From Pseudomonadota bacterium (GTDB taxonomy: Bacteria; Pseudomonadota; Gammaproteobacteria; Xanthomonadales; Xanthomonadaceae), in assembly GCA_023461075.1 (NCBI GenBank), contig JAEWNY010000063.1:1-16143 (forward strand): 16,143 bases of DNA, in the 5' to 3' direction. Made by a program: the position numbers and the translations under genes. Below, one piece after another: positions 1 through 6,562 of the stretch. The notes under the pieces were generated by a model, which saw only the letters and a list, made by a program, of their open reading frames with translations, did no database searches and had not been told where the DNA came from. Position 1 is the stretch's first letter, and each line of letters starts with the position of its first letter.

Positions 1-693
1 GCGATCCCGCGCGCCAGCCGCCTGGTGTTCTACACCCGTGCCGGTGCCGAGATCGGCGTCGCATCGACCAAGGCCTTCACCACCCAGTTGGTCGGGCTGT
101 TCGTTCTGGCCGGAACCTTGGCCAAGCTGCGCGGCGAGCTGGACGAGGCGCGAGAGGCCGCACTGATCGATGCACTGCGCCACCTGCCGGGCAGCGTGCA
201 GCACGCGCTCAACCTGGAGCCGCAGATCGTCGCCTGGTCGGAACGTTTCGCGCCCAAGCAACACGCGTTGTTCCTGGGGCGCGGTGTGCATTATCCGATC
301 GCGCTGGAAGGCGCGTTGAAACTCAAGGAAATCTCGTACATCCACGCCGAGGCGTATCCGGCGGGCGAACTCAAGCACGGTCCGTTGGCACTGGTCGATG
401 CGGAGATGCCGGTGGTGGTGATCGCGCCGAACGACAGCCTGCTTGAGAAGGTGAAGTCCAACATCCAGGAAGTGCGCGCGCGCGGCGGCGAGATGTTCGT
501 GTTCGCCGATGCCGACAGCCGCTTCAGCGAGTCCGAAGGCGTGCACGTGATCCGCACGCCACGTCACGTCGGCGTGCTGTCGCCGATCGTGCACGCGATC
601 CCGGTGCAGTTGCTCGCCTATCACGCGGCCTTGGCGCGCGGAACCGATGTCGACAAACCACGCAACCTGGCCAAATCGGTAACGGTGGAGTAG
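1..693 (+). CDS. glmS: Glutamine-fructose-6-phosphate aminotransferase (isomerising), C-terminal part
   Basis: This enzyme makes glucosamine-6-phosphate from fructose-6-phosphate and glutamine, the first step towards UDP-GlcNAc for peptidoglycan and LPS. The frame is open from base 1, so the start lies outside the window. About 230 of the usual ~610 residues are present, covering the end of the first and all of the second SIS (sugar isomerase) domain. The segment with EGALKLKEISYIHAEAY, then GELKHGPLALVD, is the hallmark of the sugar-phosphate site. The C-terminus DVDKPRNLAKSVTVE is nearly identical to the E. coli enzyme, so the end is intact. The N-terminal glutaminase domain is not visible. 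A hairpin follows 2 bases after the stop. Identity is very secure. Confidence 0.97.
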   Translation, partial: AIPRASRLVFYTRAGAEIGVASTKAFTTQLVGLFVLAGTLAKLRGELDEAREAALIDALRHLPGSVQHALNLEPQIVAWSERFAPKQHALFLGRGVHYPIALEGALKLKEISYIHAEAYPAGELKHGPLALVDAEMPVVVIAPNDSLLEKVKSNIQEVRARGGEMFVFADADSRFSESEGVHVIRTPRHVGVLSPIVHAIPVQLLAYHAALARGTDVDKPRNLAKSVTVE

Positions 694-695
694 CC

Positions 696-721
696 CTCGC
701 TTCATCCGTGATGAACGCGAG
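696..721 (+). terminator. Hairpin after glmS, probable terminator without a T-tract
   Basis: CTCGCTTCATC (696-706) pairs with GATGAA plus GCGAG (710-721), with one bulged C at 716 and a CGT loop. It begins 2 bases after the glmS stop codon. No run of T follows, so termination strength is uncertain; mRNA 3'-end protection is an alternative role. Confidence 0.5.
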
Positions 722-784
722 CGGGCACACGGTCCACACACGCGTCTGGTTAGGATGGCGCGTGGTTGCAGGAGGGGCGTGGTG

Positions 785-1534
785 ATGGATGTCGACTGGG
801 TGGGAAGCTATTGCGGATCGCCGCCGGTACCCGCATTGCTCGCGGCGCGCTGGATGTTCGATCCGCTGCTGTGGGGCGCAGTGGCATTGCTCGCGGCATG
901 GCTCGTGCATCGCCAGCACGAACGACAGCGGCAGCTGGCCACGGCCACGTCCGCCGCGCTGTTCGTCCTCGCGTTCGCCTCGCCGCTGTGCGCGGCCGGG
1001 GTGGCGCTGTTCAGTGCCCGCTCGGTGCACCATCTGTGGATCTTCGTGATGTGCGCGCCACTGCTCGCGTTTGGCTGGCCCACGACTGCGCGCATGCCCC
1101 GTCCGGGCGTTGCCGCTGCACTTTTCGCGCTGGTCATCTGGGCCTGGCATGTGCCCGTGATTTACGACGGCACGCTGCGCGCGCCTTGGCTTTACTGGCT
1201 GATGCAATTGCTCTTGCTGGCGGCGGCCACGTATTGGTGGCGTGCGATGCGTTCGCCGTCACCGCTTGGCGAACGACTGCTGGCACTGGGCGCCACCGCG
1301 CTGCAGATGGGCGTGCTCGGGGCCTTGCTCAGTTTTTCGACGCGCCCGTGGTTCGACAGCCACTTGGCCACGAGTGCCGCGTTCGGCTTGTCCGCGCTCG
1401 ATGACCAGCGGCTGGGTGGCGTGGTGATGTGGGTGTTGGGGATGTTGCCGGTCGGCATCGCCATGGCGTGGATCGCGCGCGGCTTTGCCTCGGCTTCCGC
1501 ATCCACCACGCCCGGCGCGGGGCGATTGCCTTGA
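785..1534 (+). CDS. Cytochrome c oxidase assembly protein, CtaG (caa3_CtaG) family
   Basis: This is a polytopic membrane protein of about 249 aa with roughly six to seven hydrophobic segments. It matches the caa3_CtaG family, membrane proteins needed to form active caa3/aa3-type oxidase, probably in copper delivery. Visible family traits are the SVHHLWIFVMCAPLLAFGWP stretch (His-His followed by a Pro-Leu-Leu segment) and WAWHVPVIYDGTL before a helix ending YWW. Several His of the family consensus in the helix after it are replaced (Tyr/Met). The start is set at ATG 785 because AGGAGGGG at 770-777 lies 7 bases upstream; a longer ATG at 755 has no ribosome site. The stop overlaps the next start (TTGA), which suggests translational coupling with the CopD-like gene. 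The oxidase genes downstream support the role. Confidence 0.82.
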   Translation: MDVDWVGSYCGSPPVPALLAARWMFDPLLWGAVALLAAWLVHRQHERQRQLATATSAALFVLAFASPLCAAGVALFSARSVHHLWIFVMCAPLLAFGWPTTARMPRPGVAAALFALVIWAWHVPVIYDGTLRAPWLYWLMQLLLLAAATYWWRAMRSPSPLGERLLALGATALQMGVLGALLSFSTRPWFDSHLATSAAFGLSALDDQRLGGVVMWVLGMLPVGIAMAWIARGFASASASTTPGAGRLP

Positions 1535-2025
1535 TCCTGCTGCTGAAGGCGCTGCACATCATCGCCTTGTCGGTGTGGTGCGGCATGCTGGTGGGTCTGC
1601 CGCTCATGCTCGCGCGTTATCGCAAGGCCGGCGATGCGGATCGCTGGGTGGCGGTGCGCATCGGCGTGCACAAGTTGTATCGGATGGTCGCGACGCCCGC
1701 CGCAGTGCTCGCGGTCGCAAGCGGCATCGCCTTGATCTTCGCGCGCGGCGTGTTCACCGAATGGATGCTGCTCAAGCTCGCCCTGGTGGGGATGATGGTC
1801 GCGGGCCATGCACTCATCGGCCACATCGTCATCAAGTCGGGCAAGGTCGGCCCGGGTTATCGGCCGCCCGCTGCGTTCTGGCTGCTGCTGGCGGTGATGC
1901 CCCCGATGCTCGGCGTGCTTGCGGTGGTGTCGTGGAAACCCGATCTCGGCCACATCGCATGGCCGGATGCGCTGAGCGAGCCGCGCATGCGTCAGTCGCC
2001 ATTCTCCGCAGTCCCCAATCGATAG
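1531..2025 (+). CDS. CopD/HemJ-like four-helix membrane protein
   Basis: A 164-aa integral membrane protein with about four helices. The first helix carries LLKALHIIALSVWCGML (His9), and the later segment HKLYRMVATPAAVLAVASG is followed by Trp, Lys82 and His93. This is the layout of the CopD/HemJ (UPF0093-like) superfamily, whose members handle copper or oxidise protoporphyrinogen with heme. TTG at 1531 is chosen because it starts right at the first helix and overlaps the ctaG-like stop (TTGA at 1531-1534). Upstream in-frame sequence is only the shifted reading of ctaG. Given the neighbours, a part in oxidase copper or heme supply is likely but not shown. Its last 34 bases overlap the 3' end of the opposite-strand DUF2231 gene, so the charged tail after about residue 145 is constrained by both. 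Confidence 0.75.
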   Translation: MILLLKALHIIALSVWCGMLVGLPLMLARYRKAGDADRWVAVRIGVHKLYRMVATPAAVLAVASGIALIFARGVFTEWMLLKLALVGMMVAGHALIGHIVIKSGKVGPGYRPPAAFWLLLAVMPPMLGVLAVVSWKPDLGHIAWPDALSEPRMRQSPFSAVPNR

Positions 2026-2519
2026 TCGAAGACGAGCTTGCCTCCATGCCATCCGGTGAACGCGGTGAATATCCATCCCAATGCGGAGGCGGCCAGCCCG
2101 ACCGGCAGGATGATGTCGATGCCATGGCGCAGGCGCAGGCCCCAGTTCAAGCCGTGGATGGAAAGCAGGGTCATCGCGATGATGAAATGCGTCCAAGGCG
2201 CGCTGCGCTTGCGGATGCCCTCGACCAGCAGCAGCTCTGCGGTGCCGGCCGCTGCGGCGAGCAGGCCGAAGACGAATGCGCCGCCCACGCTCCACAAACC
2301 CACGCGCGCCCAGAAGGGATCGCCGCTCCACCAATAGGCGATGTCCGCGGCGAGTACGCAGAACGCGAGAGCGATCGGGAAGGCGACCGACATCGCATGG
2401 ATTGGATGGCCGTACACCGCGACCAGCGACTGCGTGGGGTGCTCGGACAATGCCTGGGCCACCGGGTCGGCGGTGGTCTCGGACGCGTCGGCGTGCGCGG
2501 GGTCGTGGGGTTCGGCCAT
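1992..2519 (-). CDS. DUF2231 family membrane protein
   Basis: A 175-aa protein with an acidic, His-containing N-terminal tail (about residues 1-35) followed by four membrane helices. The DUF2231 hallmark GHPIHAMSVAFPIAL (38-52) opens the first helix, and the protein ends with GWHGGKLVFDYRLGT (156-170), the usual C-terminal signature. The family has no firm biochemical function; its His-rich motifs suggest a heme or metal site. It is the only gene of this block on the minus strand, convergent with the CopD-like gene and head to head with coxB. ATG 2519 is the first good start, with no clear Shine-Dalgarno. It lies beyond the proposed coxB GTG, so the two 5' ends overlap by 15 bases. Confidence 0.85.
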   Translation of the reverse strand: MAEPHDPAHADASETTADPVAQALSEHPTQSLVAVYGHPIHAMSVAFPIALAFCVLAADIAYWWSGDPFWARVGLWSVGGAFVFGLLAAAAGTAELLLVEGIRKRSAPWTHFIIAMTLLSIHGLNWGLRLRHGIDIILPVGLAASALGWIFTAFTGWHGGKLVFDYRLGTAENGD

Positions 2520-3224
2520 GCCGCAGGATACTCGCGCAGGCGGCGTGAGGCCGCGATCATCATCGCGCTGGGCGTCGTGGCGCTGGGTGGTTGCCGGCGC
2601 ACCGGCCCGTTGTCCACGCTGGATCCTGCGGCTACCGGCGCCGATGCGATCGCCAGCCTGTGGTGGCTGCTGCTGGCCGGCGCCGCCTTCATCGTGGCCC
2701 TGGTCTGCACCCTGATGGCCATCGCCTACCATCGACGGCCCGATGGCGCTGACGAGCCGCACGGCAAACGCTGGACGCACGGCTGGGGGTTGGGATTCGG
2801 CATCCCGGTAGTGCTGGCCGCACTCGTCGCCGGCATCGTGCTGGGCGAGCGGTTGCTGCCGCGCGGCGAGGCTGAAGCGACCATCGATGCAGTCGCATCG
2901 CAATGGCGCTGGCGCTTCAGCATCGCCGGGGCACCGGGCGGCGGCGAAACCGAGAACGTCATGCACATTCCCGCCGGCGTCGCGGTCGATGTGCGCATCC
3001 ATTCCGATGACGTGATCCACAGCCTGTGGATCCCGCGATTGGCCGGCAAACTCGATGCGATTCCGGGCCACGTCAATACCTTGCGCCTGGATGCGGTGCA
3101 GGCGGGCGAATACGAGGCGGTGTGCGCCGAATACTGCGGCACCGGCCATCGTGGCCATTCGTTCCGCGTCATCGCGCACGATGGCGAGTCCTGGCGTCGC
3201 CGGTTGGCCGGGGAGGCACGATGA
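2505..3224 (+). CDS. coxB: Cytochrome c oxidase subunit II, lipoprotein, with variant CuA site
   Basis: Subunit II takes electrons from cytochrome c through the CuA centre. The GTG start at 2505 gives 239 aa with a Tat-like Arg-rich n-region, a hydrophobic core and a lipobox ending LGGC (Cys30), then two helices (about 51-75 and 96-114) and a periplasmic cupredoxin domain. Other in-frame starts would cut the signal peptide, so 2505 is preferred, although the ribosome site is weak. SQWRWRF (132-138) is the aromatic electron-entry region. CuA ligands are His172 (DDVIHS), Cys207, Glu209, Cys211 and His215. The axial Met expected three residues after His215 is His218 (codon CAT). No C-terminal cytochrome c domain is present. 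The stop overlaps the subunit I start (ATGA). The product is certain, the exact start less so. Confidence 0.9.
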   Translation: MGFGHAAGYSRRRREAAIIIALGVVALGGCRRTGPLSTLDPAATGADAIASLWWLLLAGAAFIVALVCTLMAIAYHRRPDGADEPHGKRWTHGWGLGFGIPVVLAALVAGIVLGERLLPRGEAEATIDAVASQWRWRFSIAGAPGGGETENVMHIPAGVAVDVRIHSDDVIHSLWIPRLAGKLDAIPGHVNTLRLDAVQAGEYEAVCAEYCGTGHRGHSFRVIAHDGESWRRRLAGEAR

Positions 3225-5698
3225 AGGCCTTGCAGCGGCACCAACGACTCGATGCGATCTGGCGCGACCCCCCGGGCTGGCGCGGCTTTTTCACCTCGGT
3301 CAACCACAGCCGCCTCGGCATGCGCTTCATGCTGACGGCCTGCGTGTTCTTCGTAATCGCCGGCGTGCTGGCGATGCTGATCCGCGCGCAACTGGCCTCG
3401 CCGCGCAGTGCCTTCGTCGGACCTGAGGTGTTCAACCAGCTGTTCACGATGCACGGCAGCATCATGATGTTCCTGTTCGCCATCCCGATGTTCGAAGGGC
3501 TGGCGATGTACCTGCTGCCGAAGATGCTGGGCAGCCGCGACCTCGCCTACCCGCGGCTCTCGGCGCTGGGCTGGTGGTGCTATCTGTTCGGCGGGATCAT
3601 CCTGATCGTGGCGCTGCTGGCCGGCGTGGCGCCGGACGGCGGCTGGTTCATGTACACGCCGTTGTCCGGCAAGGCGCATACGCCCGGCATCAACGCCGAT
3701 GTCTGGTTGCTCGGCGTCACCTTCGTGGAAATTTCCGCGGTCTGCGCGGCGATCGAAATCGTGGTGACCATCCTGTATTGCCGCGCGCCGGGCATGGAGC
3801 TGCGGCGCATGCCGATCTTCGCCTGGTACATGCTCGGCACCGCCACGATGATGGTGTTCGGTTTCCCGCCGCTGATCCTCGGCTCGATCCTGCTCGAGGT
3901 CGAGCGCGCGTTCGGCTGGCCGTTCTTCGATCCCGCGCGCGGCGGTGACCCGCTGCTGTGGCAGCACCTGTTCTGGCTGTTCGGCCACCCGGAGGTCTAC
4001 ATCATCTTCCTGCCGGCCGCCGGCGTGGTCTCCACCGTGTTGCCGGTCGTGGCGCGCACGCGATTGCTGGGCTACGGCGCGATCGTCGCCGCGATCGCCG
4101 CCACCGTGGTGCTCAGCATGGGCCTTTGGGTGCACCACATGTTCACCGTCGGCATCCCGCACATGGCGCTCGCGCTGTTCTCGATCGCCTCGGCGCTGGT
4201 CGCGTTGCCGACCTCGGTGCAGATCTTCGCCTGGATCGGCACGGTATGGCGCGGCCGCCCGCGCATGTCGCTGCCGTTGCTCTACCTGTTCGGCTTCTTC
4301 GTCACCTTCGTCATGGGCGGGCTCACCGGCGTGATGCTGGCGGTGGTGCCGTTCGACTGGCAGGCGCACGACACGGCCTTCGTCACCGCCCACCTGCACT
4401 ACGTGTTGTTCGGCGGCTACGTGTTCCCGATGATGGCGGCGGTGCACTACTGGCTGCCGCACCTGGTCCGGCGCAGCACGTCCGAGACACTGGGACGCGC
4501 CGCGTTCTGGCTCATCTTCGTCGGATTCCACGCGACCTTCCTGATCATGCACTTGACCGGACTGCTCGGCATGCCGCGTCGCATCGATACCTATGCCGAG
4601 GGTTACGGCTGGTCGCTGCCGAACCTGGTTTCGACGGTCGGTGGATTCGTGATGGCCTTCGGCATCGCGCTGTTCCTCGTCGACATCATCATCCGCGTCC
4701 GTTACGGCCGACGTGCACCGCGCAATCCGCTGGGTGGCACGACGCTGGAGTGGGCGATGCCGCTGCCATCGCCGACCTACAACTTCGCATCGGTGCCGCG
4801 CGTCGAAAGCCGCGATCCGCTGCTCGATGCCCCCGGCTTGGCGAATGCGCTGGCGCGCGGCGAGGGCTATCTGGCGCAGCCGCGCAACGCCTGGCGCGAA
4901 GCGATGGTGGTCGACGCGGCGAGCGGCCAGCCGCGTCACATCGCCATCCTGCCCGGCGTGTCCTGGCTGCCGCTCGCGATCGGCGTGGCGCTGGCGGCGT
5001 TCTTCCTGCTGATGTTGGCGGGCGCCTATACGTGGGCGTTGTTGCCGCTGCCGTTGGTGGCGGCGTTGGCCTGGCGCTGGATATGGACAGGTGGCTCCAA
5101 AGTGCCGCAACCGTCGCTGGATGCCGGGCTTGGCCTGCGGTTGCCCGCGCATTGGCACGATGCGCGCACGTTGGGCAATGCGGGCGTGGTCGGCCTGCTG
5201 GTGATGGACGGCGTATTGCTCGCCAGCCTGTTGTTCGGCGTGCTGTACCTGTGGACGATCGCGCCCAACTGGCCTGCGGCGATTGCGTGGCAGCCCGGTG
5301 GCATGTGGTGCCTGGGGTTGCTGGTGGGTGCGGCTTTGATGTGGCTTGGCAGCATGCAGCGCGACAAGGCGATGCCCTTGCGCTTGCCGATGCGGTTGGC
5401 CTCGATCGCGGCCGGTGCGTCGATCGCCGGCATCGCATGGTTGCTGGCGTTCGACGGCATGCCCGATCCATCGCTGCATGCGCAGTACGCCGTGCATGCG
5501 GCATTGGCCTGCTATGGGCTGTTGCATGTACTGCTGATCCTGCTGGTCGCGGCCCATTGCGGATGCCGGCGCGCGGCGGGCTATCTGTCCGCGGATCGCC
5601 CGGACGCATGGCCGGCCTGCCGGGCGTGGGCGCGCTTCGTTGCCGTCGCCCTGCTCTTGCTCGCGATCGCCAATATCGCACCGCGGTGGCTGGGGTGA
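3221..5698 (+). CDS. ctaD: Cytochrome c oxidase subunit I fused to a subunit III-like domain
   Basis: An 825-aa heme-copper oxidase, A-type by its GHPEVY motif. Residues 1 to ~500 are subunit I: His78 and His393 would hold low-spin heme, His391 the active-site heme, and His256, His305 and His306 CuB. Tyr260 is the cross-linked tyrosine, and Glu258 the D-channel end. His383-Asp384 and Arg453-Arg454 near the heme propionates are also kept. After a loop, residues ~575-825 hold about six helices like a degenerate subunit III. Aligned with the bovine protein, the K-channel Lys319 is Gln334. The D-channel asparagines 80, 98 and 163 become Met96, Ser114 and Glu179, while Asp91 is kept (Asp107). The start is ATG 3221, with GGGGAGG 4 bases upstream and an ATGA overlap with coxB. 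Subunit I/III fusions are known in bacteria; the missing channel residues are not usual. Confidence 0.95.
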   Translation: MKALQRHQRLDAIWRDPPGWRGFFTSVNHSRLGMRFMLTACVFFVIAGVLAMLIRAQLASPRSAFVGPEVFNQLFTMHGSIMMFLFAIPMFEGLAMYLLPKMLGSRDLAYPRLSALGWWCYLFGGIILIVALLAGVAPDGGWFMYTPLSGKAHTPGINADVWLLGVTFVEISAVCAAIEIVVTILYCRAPGMELRRMPIFAWYMLGTATMMVFGFPPLILGSILLEVERAFGWPFFDPARGGDPLLWQHLFWLFGHPEVYIIFLPAAGVVSTVLPVVARTRLLGYGAIVAAIAATVVLSMGLWVHHMFTVGIPHMALALFSIASALVALPTSVQIFAWIGTVWRGRPRMSLPLLYLFGFFVTFVMGGLTGVMLAVVPFDWQAHDTAFVTAHLHYVLFGGYVFPMMAAVHYWLPHLVRRSTSETLGRAAFWLIFVGFHATFLIMHLTGLLGMPRRIDTYAEGYGWSLPNLVSTVGGFVMAFGIALFLVDIIIRVRYGRRAPRNPLGGTTLEWAMPLPSPTYNFASVPRVESRDPLLDAPGLANALARGEGYLAQPRNAWREAMVVDAASGQPRHIAILPGVSWLPLAIGVALAAFFLLMLAGAYTWALLPLPLVAALAWRWIWTGGSKVPQPSLDAGLGLRLPAHWHDARTLGNAGVVGLLVMDGVLLASLLFGVLYLWTIAPNWPAAIAWQPGGMWCLGLLVGAALMWLGSMQRDKAMPLRLPMRLASIAAGASIAGIAWLLAFDGMPDPSLHAQYAVHAALACYGLLHVLLILLVAAHCGCRRAAGYLSADRPDAWPACRAWARFVAVALLLLAIANIAPRWLG

Positions 5699-6027
5699 AG
5701 CAGTTCGTTGCGATCATCGCCGGCTGGTTCATCTGGGCGATCGGCTTCGTGGTGCTGTACGGCATGCACGGCATGCATTGCGGCGCACGCGGCCTGCCGG
5801 CGACGGCGCTGAAACCATCGATGCTCATCATCCACCTCGCGTTCTCGCTGGGGTTGTTGGGGTGGTGGTTGTGGACCCGGCGCACGGCCTTCATGGTCCC
5901 TGCCTCGGCAGGCAGCGATCCACGTCGGCATCTCGTCGCCGCCATCGCCCGCGTTTCGGCTGCGGGCGCGTTGCTTGCGTGGCTGCTGTTCGGCATCGCG
6001 GTGTATTTCACGAGTTCTTGCGCGTGA
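5695..6027 (+). CDS. Small three-helix membrane protein with an MHGMHC motif
   Basis: A 110-aa protein that I do not recognise. GTG 5695 overlaps the ctaD stop (GTGA), so it is probably translationally coupled to the oxidase. It has three hydrophobic segments (about 3-23, 42-60 and 80-104). Between the first two is YGMHGMHCG (22-30), a cluster of Met, His and Cys that could bind copper or heme. A final Cys sits in TSSCA at the C-terminus. Its size and position fit an accessory oxidase subunit (a subunit IV counterpart) or a metallochaperone; both are inferences from context. Confidence 0.7.
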   Translation: MKQFVAIIAGWFIWAIGFVVLYGMHGMHCGARGLPATALKPSMLIIHLAFSLGLLGWWLWTRRTAFMVPASAGSDPRRHLVAAIARVSAAGALLAWLLFGIAVYFTSSCA

Positions 6028-6069
6028 TTGGGCCAAGGTGAACCCCAAGCCGCCGCGGCGGTCCCAATC
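6026..6069 (+). repeat. Inverted repeat with a central GC palindrome in an operon gap
   Basis: GATTGGG (6026-6032) and CCCAATC (6063-6069) enclose the 12-bp perfect palindrome CCGCCGCGGCGG (6050-6061). It overlaps the stop of the small membrane gene and lies just before the ribosome site of the next gene. It could be an mRNA processing or attenuation structure; no T-tract follows. Confidence 0.4.
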
Positions 6070-6091
6070 AATCCCCCAAGGAAGAGACGAC

Positions 6092-6562
6092 ATGGACGAT
6101 TCCGGTCGCAGACTCCATCCCTTGCACCTGATCGCGCTGACTTCCGCGTTCCCGCTGTTGCTGGGCGCGACCATCGCTGACATGGGCTATGGCCGCACCT
6201 TCGAGGTTCAGTGGAGCAATTTCGCTGCGTGGCTGCTGGTCGGCGCGCAGGTGTTCCTGAGCATCGCGCTGCTGTTCGCGTTGTTCGATGTCGCTCGCAA
6301 GCGCCTGGCGCGCGGGGCTGGCAGCCTCTACCTGCTGGTGCTGGCGGCTACCTGGTTGCTGGGGCTCATCGACAATTTAGTCCACGCGATGGACGCATGG
6401 GAGAAGATGCCGAGCGCGCTGATCCTCTCGCTGGTCACCACGATCCTCGCTTGCATCGCGCTGTGGCTGGCCCACGGCGGGGTGCCGCGCCGACGCGTTG
6501 AACGCGTCGAATCGGATCAAGTATCGGATCGCGTGCCGGTCCATGCGGAGGTGCAGCGATGA
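6092..6562 (+). CDS. DUF2231-like membrane protein preceding the sugar dehydrogenase
   Basis: A 156-aa protein with four hydrophobic segments (about 13-31, 44-67, 79-95 and 110-127) and a charged C-terminal tail. The N-terminal HPLHLIALTSAFPLLLG (9-25) matches the His-Pro-x-His, Phe-Pro pattern of DUF2231 proteins, and a conserved-looking LIDNLVHAMDAW follows the third helix. ATG 6092 has AAGGAAGAG at 6078-6086. Its stop overlaps the next gene's ATG (ATGA at 6559-6562), so it is coupled with the PQQ-type dehydrogenase. DUF2231 proteins could be membrane heme-protein partners for such enzymes, but this is inference. It is the second DUF2231-type gene in this block, distinct in sequence from the one at 1992-2519. 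Confidence 0.8.
   Translation: MDDSGRRLHPLHLIALTSAFPLLLGATIADMGYGRTFEVQWSNFAAWLLVGAQVFLSIALLFALFDVARKRLARGAGSLYLLVLAATWLLGLIDNLVHAMDAWEKMPSALILSLVTTILACIALWLAHGGVPRRRVERVESDQVSDRVPVHAEVQR

Noticed and set aside
755..784. Longer start for the CtaG-like gene at ATG 755.
   Set aside because: AGGAGGGG at 770-777 would then lie inside the gene and ideally precedes ATG 785; the added residues are Arg/Gly-rich and not part of a membrane helix.
1485..2504. Upstream extension of the coxB frame across ctaG, copD and DUF2231.
   Set aside because: It is a shadow of those genes; the lipoprotein signal peptide fixes the real N-terminus near 2505.
2726..5557. A 943-codon open frame on the minus strand opposite coxB and ctaD.
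   Set aside because: It is rich in Arg, His, Gln and Asp with no membrane or domain pattern, as expected for the complement of a GC-rich gene with biased third positions. The plus strand holds a full oxidase with all ligands.
3221..5698. Nitric oxide reductase instead of an oxygen reductase.
   Set aside because: The cross-linked tyrosine (Tyr260 in HPEVY) and the CuB histidines are present and the extra glutamates typical of NORs are not evident; subunit II has most of a CuA site.
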